This document shows positions 58,306 through 64,000 of a DNA stretch of 64,000 bases, in pieces. Each line of letters opens with the position of its first letter. The stretch's first letter is position 1. This DNA comes from Sphingomonas swuensis. Its GTDB lineage: Bacteria; Pseudomonadota; Alphaproteobacteria; Sphingomonadales; Sphingomonadaceae. Both the position numbers and the translations under genes were made by a program. The stretch lies in assembly GCF_039538045.1 (NCBI RefSeq), contig NZ_BAABBQ010000001.1:1944001-2008000 (forward strand). The letters run 5' to 3'. The notes under the pieces are model-generated. The model saw only the letters and a list, made by a program, of their open reading frames with translations. It was not told the DNA's origin and did no database searches.

Positions 58306-59448
58306 ATGTCCCAATTCGACCTGACCGACGACCAGCGCCAGATCCAGGAAATGGCGCGGGCGTTCACCGCCGCCGAGATCACCCCCAATGCCGCCGAGTG
58401 GGACGAGAAGCACCACTTCCCGCGCGACACGATCGTCAAGGCGGCCGAGCTCGGCTTCGGTGCCATCTACGTGTCGGAGGAGAGCGGCGGAATCGGGCTC
58501 GGCCGGCTTGAGTCGGCACTGATCTTCGAGGCGATGAGCTACGGCTGCCCTTCGACCAGCGCCTTCATCTCGATCCACAACATGGCGGCGTGGATGATCG
58601 ACCGCTTCGGCTCCGACGCGGTCAAGCAGAAGTATCTTCCGAGCATGATCGGGATGGAGCGGCTGGGCTCCTATTGCCTGACCGAGCCGTCGAGCGGCTC
58701 GGACGCGGCGGCGCTCAAGACCCGCGCGGTCCGCGACGGCGACCATTATGTCGTCTCGGGCAGCAAGGCCTTCATCTCGGGTGGCGGCGAGAACGAGATC
58801 TACGTCACCATGGTCCGCACCGGCGAGGACGGACCCAAGGGCATCAGCTGCCTGGTCATCGAAAAGGACATGCCGGGGGTCAGCTTCGGCGCGCAGGAGC
58901 GCAAGCTTGGCTGGCACAGCCAGCCGACCGCCCAGGTCAACTTCGACGAGGTCCGGGTGCCGGTCGAGAACCGCGTCGGCGGCGAGGGCGAAGGCTTCCG
59001 AATCGCGATGATGGGGCTCGATGGCGGGCGGCTCAACATCGGCGCCTGCAGCCTCGGCGGCGCCCAGCGCTGCCTCGACGAGGCGGTAGCCTACACCAAG
59101 GAACGCAAGCAGTTCGGCAATGCCATCGCCGACTTCCAGAACACCCAGTTCATGCTTGCCGACATGGGCACCGAGCTCGAGGCGGCGCGCGCCCTCCTCT
59201 ACCTCGCAGCGGCCAAGGTCACCGACAATGCGCCCGACAAGACCCGCTTCGCCGCGATGGCCAAGCGGCTGGCGACCGATACGGGATCGAGCATCGCCGA
59301 CCGCGCGCTCCAGCTGCACGGCGGCTACGGCTATCTGATGGACTATCCGGTGGAGCGCTTCTGGCGCGATCTTCGCGTCCACTCGATCCTCGAGGGCACC
59401 AACCAGGTCATGCGGATGATCACCGCCCGCGAGATGCTGCGCCAGTGA
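58306..59448 (+). CDS. Isobutyryl-CoA-type acyl-CoA dehydrogenase
   Basis: An FAD enzyme of about 380 residues that oxidises acyl-CoA to the enoyl-CoA. Motifs are YCLTEPSSGSDAA (FAD-binding), GGYGYLMDYPVER, and the catalytic Glu in ILEGTNQVMRM. The neighbours (HIBCH, enoyl-CoA hydratase, mmsB) point to isobutyryl-CoA as substrate in valine breakdown. AGGGG lies 6-10 nt before the ATG at 58306, and CTAGGGG is 12 nt before it. The stop overlaps the next GTG. Confidence 0.88.
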   Translation: MSQFDLTDDQRQIQEMARAFTAAEITPNAAEWDEKHHFPRDTIVKAAELGFGAIYVSEESGGIGLGRLESALIFEAMSYGCPSTSAFISIHNMAAWMIDRFGSDAVKQKYLPSMIGMERLGSYCLTEPSSGSDAAALKTRAVRDGDHYVVSGSKAFISGGGENEIYVTMVRTGEDGPKGISCLVIEKDMPGVSFGAQERKLGWHSQPTAQVNFDEVRVPVENRVGGEGEGFRIAMMGLDGGRLNIGACSLGGAQRCLDEAVAYTKERKQFGNAIADFQNTQFMLADMGTELEAARALLYLAAAKVTDNAPDKTRFAAMAKRLATDTGSSIADRALQLHGGYGYLMDYPVERFWRDLRVHSILEGTNQVMRMITAREMLRQ

Positions 59449-60500
59449 CCAGCGATGTCCTCACCCTGGTCGACGGTCCGCTCGGGCGGATCCGGCTCAA
59501 CCGGCCCAAGGCGATCCATGCGCTGACCCACGCGATGTGCGAGGCGATGAGCGCTGCGCTGCTCGCCTGGCGCGACGATCCCGCGATCGAGGCGGTCCTC
59601 ATCGACCATGCCGAGGGCCGCGGCTTCTGTGCGGGCGGCGACGTGGTGGCGCTCGCCCGCTCGGGAACGGGCGATGGCAAGGAGGCAGCCGCCTTCTTCC
59701 ATGCCGAATATCGCCTCAACCACCTGCTCTTCACCTATCCCAAGCCGACCATCGCGATCATGGACGGGATCACCATGGGCGGCGGGGTCGGGATCGCCCT
59801 GCCCTGCCAGGTCCGGATCGCCACCGAGAACACCCGCCTCGCCATGCCCGAGACCGGGATCGGCCTGTTCCCCGATGTCGGCGGCGGCTGGTACCTGTCG
59901 CGCCTTCCGGGGCGGGTCGGCCAGTTCATGGCGCTGACCGGCGCCCGGCTCGACGGCGCTGAGTGCAAGTATCTCGGTCTTGCGACCCATTACGTCCCGC
60001 AGGCTTCGCTCCCCGAGCTCGTCGAGCGGCTTTCCGCCGCCCCTGCCCGCGCCGCGGGGGCCGCCGGCAATTTTGCCGGTGTGCCGCCGACCGCACGGAT
60101 CGAGCAGAACCTTCCCAACATCGCCCGCCTGTTCGCCGGCGAGACGCTCGAGGAGGTGATCGCCGCGCTCGAGGCAGACGACGGCGAGTGGGCTCGGACC
60201 GAGCTTGCGACTCTTCGGTCCAAGAGCCCGCTGTCGTGCAAGGTCTCCTTGCGATTGCTCAAGGAAGGAGCCGAGCGCGCCAGCTTCGCCGACGAGATGC
60301 GGGCCGAATATGCGCTCGCCAGCCGCGTGGTCCGGACCCACGACTTTGTCGAAGGTGTCAGGGCCCTGCTGATCGACAAGGACAATGCCCCGGACTGGCA
60401 GCCCGCCGTGCCCGAGGCGGTGCTCGATGAAACCGTCGACGACCTCTTCCTCGACTGCCCGCCCGGCGAAGAATGGACCCCGTTTCCGGAGACCGCATGA
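59445..60500 (+). CDS. 3-Hydroxyisobutyryl-CoA hydrolase
   Basis: A crotonase-superfamily thioesterase of 351 residues, with the extra C-terminal 80 residues that separate HIBCH from enoyl-CoA hydratases. Core motifs are [20 protein letters not shown] and [14 protein letters not shown] with the catalytic Glu/Asp. It releases CoA from 3-hydroxyisobutyryl-CoA. The start is GTG at 59445, overlapping the dehydrogenase stop as GTGA. The stop overlaps the enoyl-CoA hydratase ATG. Confidence 0.88.
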   Translation: MTSDVLTLVDGPLGRIRLNRPKAIHALTHAMCEAMSAALLAWRDDPAIEAVLIDHAEGRGFCAGGDVVALARSGTGDGKEAAAFFHAEYRLNHLLFTYPKPTIAIMDGITMGGGVGIALPCQVRIATENTRLAMPETGIGLFPDVGGGWYLSRLPGRVGQFMALTGARLDGAECKYLGLATHYVPQASLPELVERLSAAPARAAGAAGNFAGVPPTARIEQNLPNIARLFAGETLEEVIAALEADDGEWARTELATLRSKSPLSCKVSLRLLKEGAERASFADEMRAEYALASRVVRTHDFVEGVRALLIDKDNAPDWQPAVPEAVLDETVDDLFLDCPPGEEWTPFPETA

Positions 60501-61270
60501 CCTACCAGAGCATCCTCGTCGAACAGCGCGACGCCGTCACCCTCGTCACGCTGAACCGGCCGCAGGCGCTGAATGCGCTCAACAGCCAGGTGCTGGCCGA
60601 GCTGATCCACGCCTTCGCCGCCTATGACGCCGACGACAGCCAGCGCTGCCTCGTCCTCACCGGCAGCGAAAAGGCCTTTGCCGCGGGTGCCGACATCAAG
60701 GAGATGCAGGCTCAGGGCTTCGCGCAGATGTACGGCAGCAACTTCTTCGCCGGCTGGGAGCAGGTCACCGCCACCCGCAAGCCGTGGATCGCTGCGGTCA
60801 ACGGCTTTGCGCTGGGCGGCGGCTGCGAGGTTGCGATGATGGCCGACTTCATCATCGCCGGCGACCGGGCGAAGTTCGGCCAGCCCGAGATCAAGCTCGC
60901 CGTGACCCCCGGAATGGGCGGCTCGCAGCGGCTGGCGCATGCGATCGGCAAGGCCAAGGCGATGGAAATGTGCCTGACCGGCCGGATGATGGGTGCCGAG
61001 GAGGCCCAGAGGGCCGGCCTCGTCGTCCGCGTCGTCCCGGCCGAGAGCCTCGTCGACGAAGCGCTCAAGACCGCGGCCGAGATCGCGGCCATGCCCCCGC
61101 TCGCCGCCATCGCCGCCAAGGAAATGGTCAATGCCGCCTTCGAACTGCCGCTCGCTCAGGGTGTCCGCTTCGAGCGCCGGCTGTTCCACGGCCTGTTCGG
61201 GACCGAGGACCAGAAGGAAGGCATGAGCGCCTTCGTCGAGAAGCGGCCCGGCCAGTGGACCGGTCGCTAG
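60497..61270 (+). CDS. Enoyl-CoA hydratase
   Basis: A 257-residue crotonase that adds water to enoyl-CoA; in this operon the natural substrate is methacrylyl-CoA. The oxyanion hole [10 protein letters not shown] and [10 protein letters not shown] and the two catalytic Glu residues (GGGCE and [11 protein letters not shown]) are seen. The ATG overlaps the hydrolase stop as ATGA, so the three genes are translated as a coupled unit. Length is standard. Confidence 0.93.
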   Translation: MTYQSILVEQRDAVTLVTLNRPQALNALNSQVLAELIHAFAAYDADDSQRCLVLTGSEKAFAAGADIKEMQAQGFAQMYGSNFFAGWEQVTATRKPWIAAVNGFALGGGCEVAMMADFIIAGDRAKFGQPEIKLAVTPGMGGSQRLAHAIGKAKAMEMCLTGRMMGAEEAQRAGLVVRVVPAESLVDEALKTAAEIAAMPPLAAIAAKEMVNAAFELPLAQGVRFERRLFHGLFGTEDQKEGMSAFVEKRPGQWTGR

Positions 61271-61363
61271 CAGCCTTCTGTCCTACAGGCCGTTCTTCTG
61301 TCATGAAGCTCGGGTGACCGCCCCCTTCCCCACTCCGGACGCGCCGATCGACGCCGCCGGGAG

Positions 61364-61383
61364 CAGGGTGACACAGGGTGACA
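61364..61383. repeat. Tandem CAGGGTGACA repeat before mmsB
   Basis: CAGGGTGACA occurs twice with no spacing at 61364-61373 and 61374-61383. It lies in a 174-nt gap that has no gene and might be a regulatory site for mmsB, but this is only a guess. Confidence 0.4.
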
Positions 61384-61444
61384 ACCCCCGCTTTACGACG
61401 AAGCGAAGATTCCGCGTTCAAACGTCGCTTGAGGTGAACTGACC

Positions 61445-62347
61445 ATGCGTATCGCTTTCATCGGGCTTGGGAACATGGGTGGCGGGATGGCCGCGAACCT
61501 GGCCAAGGCTGGCCATGAGGTGCGGGCGTTCGACCTCAGCGAAGCAGCACTCGCCAAGGCCGAGGAGCGCGGCGCGTCGCGCGCGGCGGACGCTGCGACG
61601 GCAGTCGAGGGAGCGGACGCCGTCGTCACCATGCTTCCGGCGGGCAAGCATGTCGCCGACGTCTATCGCTCGTCGGTCTTCGGCAAGGCCCCGACCAGCG
61701 CCATCCTGCTCGACTGCTCGACCATCGACGTCGCCACCGCCAAGCAGGTCGAGGAAGAAGCCAAGGCCGCGGGCTACGCGATGGTCGATGCGCCGGTCTC
61801 GGGCGGGATTGCCGCGGCCGAGGGCGGCACTCTTACCTTCATGGTCGGTGGCAGCGCCGACGCGTTCGACCGCGCCCGCCCGATCCTCGAGAAGATGGGC
61901 AAGGCCGTCATCCACGCCGGGGAGAGCGGTTCGGGCCAGGCTGCCAAGATCGTCAACAACATGCTGCTCGGCGTCACCATGGCCGGGACCTGCGAGGCGT
62001 TCGTCCTCGCGCAGAAGCTCGGCCTCGACCCCCAGGTCTTCTTCGACATCTCGAGCAAGGCGAGCGGCCAGAGCTGGTCGATGACTTCCTATTGCCCGGT
62101 GCCGGGGGTCGGACCCGAAACCCCGGCCGATCGTGGCTACGAGGGCGGGTTCGCGGCGCAGCTGATGCTCAAGGATTTGGCGCTGGCGATGGAGGCTGCG
62201 CAGGCGGCGGGTGCCTATACGCCGATGGGCGGCGAGGCCGAGGAGCTCTATCGCCGCTTCGTCGAGCGGGGTGGTGGTCCCAAGGACTTCTCGGCGCTGA
62301 TCAAGATGATCGACGACAGCTGGACGATGCCGTCCGACGCCCGCTAA
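61445..62347 (+). CDS. mmsB: 3-Hydroxyisobutyrate dehydrogenase
   Basis: It oxidises 3-hydroxyisobutyrate to methylmalonate semialdehyde with NAD. The 300 residues have the NAD motif GLGNMGGGMAANLAKAGH, the substrate-binding DAPVSGGIAAAEGG and the catalytic lysine in GQAAKIVNNML. GAGG lies just before the ATG. It follows the acyl-CoA-dehydrogenase operon by 174 nt and supplies the substrate of MmsA. Confidence 0.95.
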   Translation: MRIAFIGLGNMGGGMAANLAKAGHEVRAFDLSEAALAKAEERGASRAADAATAVEGADAVVTMLPAGKHVADVYRSSVFGKAPTSAILLDCSTIDVATAKQVEEEAKAAGYAMVDAPVSGGIAAAEGGTLTFMVGGSADAFDRARPILEKMGKAVIHAGESGSGQAAKIVNNMLLGVTMAGTCEAFVLAQKLGLDPQVFFDISSKASGQSWSMTSYCPVPGVGPETPADRGYEGGFAAQLMLKDLALAMEAAQAAGAYTPMGGEAEELYRRFVERGGGPKDFSALIKMIDDSWTMPSDAR

Positions 62348-62390
62348 GCCATTCACCCCCGGGGCAGTTTGCCCGAACCGGAGACCCGAG

Positions 62391-62852
62391 ATGCGCGTAA
62401 TCGTCCTGCTTGTCGCCGCCAGCACCCTCGCGGCCGGTGCCGCGCTCGCCGCAGCGCCCCTCTCCCGCTCGGATGTCGCCAGGGTCCAGGCGCAGCGCCA
62501 CCATGGCTACGAGCAGCTCGGCAGGGCCAATCGCATGGCGAAGCAGGCGATCGACAAGAAGGACCTTGCCGCTACCCGGACCGCGGCCAATCAGATCGGC
62601 GCGCTCGCCGCCCAGGCCCCCACCTGGTTCCCGATCGGCAGCGGGCCTGAGGGCGGCAAGACCTACGCCAAGGCGGCCATCTGGCAGAACCGGGCCGATT
62701 TCGATGCCAGGATGCGCAACTTCGGAGTCGCCGCCCGTGCCTTCCAGGCGGCGGCGGCGGGCGGCGATCTAGCGGCGATCAGGACCGCGCATGGTCGCCT
62801 CGGCCAGACCTGCAGCGCTTGCCACGAATCGTACCGCGGGAAGCATGACTGA
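62391..62852 (+). CDS. Cytochrome c' / c556-type protein
   Basis: A four-helix-bundle c-type cytochrome of 153 residues with a signal peptide (VIVLLVAASTLAAGAALA). The haem-binding CSACH motif sits near the C-terminus, as in the c'/c556 family. It would be periplasmic. GGAG is before the ATG. It overlaps the cytochrome b gene by 8 nt, so the two are co-expressed and probably form an electron transfer pair. Confidence 0.92.
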   Translation: MRVIVLLVAASTLAAGAALAAAPLSRSDVARVQAQRHHGYEQLGRANRMAKQAIDKKDLAATRTAANQIGALAAQAPTWFPIGSGPEGGKTYAKAAIWQNRADFDARMRNFGVAARAFQAAAAGGDLAAIRTAHGRLGQTCSACHESYRGKHD

Positions 62853-63534
62853 CGAGGTCGGCAAGCCCGCCGCTGACGCAGCCCTGGCGGTGCCGATCTG
62901 GGACCTGCCGGTCCGGGTCGTCCACTGGAGCCTCGTGCTGCTGATCGCCTTCTCCTGGTGGTCGGCGGAGAATGGCGAGATCGCCTGGCACCTCCGCAGC
63001 GGACTGACCATCCTGTTCCTTCTCCTGTTCCGCCTGGCCTGGGGCTTCCTCGGAAGCTCTACCGCCCGCTTCTCCTCCTTCATCACCGGGCCGCGCCGGC
63101 TTGCCGCCTACCTGCGTGCTCCTGCCGAGTGGCGCGGCATCGGCCACACGCCGCTCGGGAGCCTCAGCGTGGTCGCGCTGCTCGGGCTCATCGCCCTGCA
63201 GGTCGGTTTCGGCCTGCCGCTCAGCGACGAGGACGGGATCGTGACCGGCCCGCTCAACCGCCTGGTCAGCTTCGAGACGGCGGAATGGGCGCATGAGGTG
63301 CACGAGCTGCTGTTCAACCTGCTGCTCGCGCTCATCGTGCTGCACGTCGCGGCGATCATCTTCTATCGCTGGCGTGGCAAACGGCTGGTGCGCGCGATGA
63401 TCACCGGAGACAGTGTCGACTATCCCGCCGGAACCCGCGGCCTCGTCGCCGCCGGCCCCGCCCGTTTCCTGATCTGCCTCGGGCTGGCCGGCGCGGTCAC
63501 CGGCTGGATCGCCTTGGGAGCACCTGGACTATGA
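62845..63534 (+). CDS. Cytochrome b561-type membrane protein
   Basis: A 229-residue inner-membrane di-haem-type cytochrome b with about four transmembrane helices and a fifth at the end. His residues are positioned at RVVHWSL, IAWHLRSG, WAHEVHELLF and VLHVAAI, as in the b561/hydrogenase-b family. It would pass electrons from the quinone pool to the neighbouring c-type cytochrome. The ATG overlaps the cytochrome c' stop. The stop overlaps the VOC gene as ATGA. Confidence 0.92.
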   Translation: MTDEVGKPAADAALAVPIWDLPVRVVHWSLVLLIAFSWWSAENGEIAWHLRSGLTILFLLLFRLAWGFLGSSTARFSSFITGPRRLAAYLRAPAEWRGIGHTPLGSLSVVALLGLIALQVGFGLPLSDEDGIVTGPLNRLVSFETAEWAHEVHELLFNLLLALIVLHVAAIIFYRWRGKRLVRAMITGDSVDYPAGTRGLVAAGPARFLICLGLAGAVTGWIALGAPGL

Positions 63535-63875
63535 CCGCCCCGCACATCGATTATGTCGAGCTTCCGAGCGCTGGCGCGCACGAACTGACCCGAGCCTTCT
63601 ACGCCAAGGCGTTTGGCTGGACCTTCACCAACTATGGCTCCGACTATAGCGCGGTCGAGGGCGGTGCTGTGGCCATCGGGCTCAATGGCCACCGCGAGGA
63701 CGCGCTGTCGGCTCCCATGCCGATCGTCCGGGTCGACGACCTCGAGGCCGCCTTCGACGCGGTCAGCAAGGCCGGCGGGCATATCGCGAGGCCCATCTTC
63801 AGCTTTCCTGGCGGGCGACGCTTCCACTTCATCGATCCGGGCGGAAACGAGCTCGCGGTCTGGACTCCGGCCTGA
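63531..63875 (+). CDS. VOC superfamily (glyoxalase-like) protein
   Basis: A 114-residue single-domain protein of the vicinal-oxygen-chelate fold, with paired beta-alpha-beta-beta-beta modules. Conserved residues are DYVELP, RAFYAKAFGW and FIDPGGNELAVW, where Glu is a usual metal ligand. The function (glyoxalase, antibiotic resistance or other) cannot be told. It overlaps the cytochrome b stop as ATGA. The final 47 nt overlap a convergent comEC-like coding region. Confidence 0.85.
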   Translation: MTAPHIDYVELPSAGAHELTRAFYAKAFGWTFTNYGSDYSAVEGGAVAIGLNGHREDALSAPMPIVRVDDLEAAFDAVSKAGGHIARPIFSFPGGRRFHFIDPGGNELAVWTPA

Positions 63876-64000
63876 TCGCCCACGGCAGCCTGCCGAGGCG
63901 CTCGGCGACCGTGGCCACCCGCCCGTTCGCGACATTGATGGCGACCGCGCCCGTCTGTCGAAGACGCGGCGCATCCAGCGTCAGCCAGCGGGCTCGGCAC
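63829..64000 (-). CDS. 3' end of a ComEC/Rec2-like gene, cut by the window edge
   Basis: The last 56 codons on the minus strand give RWLTLDAPRLRQTGAVAI, then NVANGRVATVAERLGRLPWA. This matches the ending of ComEC/Rec2 DNA-uptake channel proteins as I know them. The reading is weak because only the tail is present. It ends with TGA at 63831-63829, inside the VOC gene. In related genomes comEC often follows lexA, but here lexA is 37 kb away. Confidence 0.55.
   Translation of the reverse strand, partial: CRARWLTLDAPRLRQTGAVAINVANGRVATVAERLGRLPWAIRPESRPRARFRPDR

Overview
The window is a high-GC (roughly two-thirds G+C by eye), densely packed alphaproteobacterial chromosome segment. The organism is most likely a member of the Sphingomonadales. 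I base this on the xerD-accA and aroK-aroB neighbourhood, the exosortase-A-associated ligase/decarboxylase pair, LexA boxes of the alphaproteobacterial GTTC-N7-GTTC type, and the families of intergenic inverted repeats. There are no rRNA genes, CRISPR arrays or recognisable insertion sequences. One tRNA gene, tRNA-Val(GAC), lies at the left edge.

Layout. 0.1-11.1 kb: tRNA-Val; accA and xerD; a secreted protein and a tiny membrane protein; aroK-aroB on the other strand; then a leftward block radA-cvpA-cysS-scaffold-antiporter joined by 4-nt overlaps. 11.2-16.3 kb: an alpha/beta hydrolase, an exosortase-A-type ligase/decarboxylase/acyl-carrier-protein set without an exosortase, and trxB. 16.3-21.5 kb: a His/Cys-rich metal-handling cluster (small metal binder, HAGHDM-repeat barrel, small secreted protein, glutaredoxin-MauE fusion) behind pyrG and secG. 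21.6-26.6 kb: tpiA, a PpiD-like foldase, a lone trpG/pabA and lexA with overlapping SOS boxes. 26.6-33.0 kb: two tandem TonB-tail paralogues, two cell-envelope or hypothetical proteins and SOS-controlled uvrA.

33.04-35.14 kb is an AT-rich island carrying one 594-codon gene with a C-terminal HEPN ribonuclease motif (R-N-x3-H). It is a candidate single-gene anti-phage defence system and is followed by a membrane-anchored DUF2726 nuclease-like gene. This is the most distinctive part of the window.

36-46.6 kb: small hypotheticals, a glycosyltransferase, astD, selO, a hydrolase, and a leftward operon nifU-like, thiolase, PCu(A)C and SCO, in which copper delivery to cytochrome oxidase is translationally coupled to a thiolase. 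46.7-54.4 kb: dnaB, dcd, and a leftward M28 peptidase-EamA-rnr-flavin reductase operon. 54.5-62.3 kb: valine degradation (mmsA, isobutyryl-CoA dehydrogenase, 3-hydroxyisobutyryl-CoA hydrolase, enoyl-CoA hydratase, mmsB), interrupted by an unrelated hypothetical/RidA/lipoprotein group. 62.4-64 kb: a c'-type cytochrome and its b-type partner, a VOC protein and the 3' end of a comEC-like gene.

Regulatory reading. LexA autoregulation and uvrA control are visible directly. Several genes carry a TAG-containing -10-like element only 12-15 nt before the start codon, suggesting leaderless transcripts. Many genes are coupled by ATGA/GTGA overlaps, and three convergent pairs share one CTAG as both stop codons. 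Starts were chosen from ribosome binding sites, overlaps and family knowledge. All functional names come from reading the translations without database searches.
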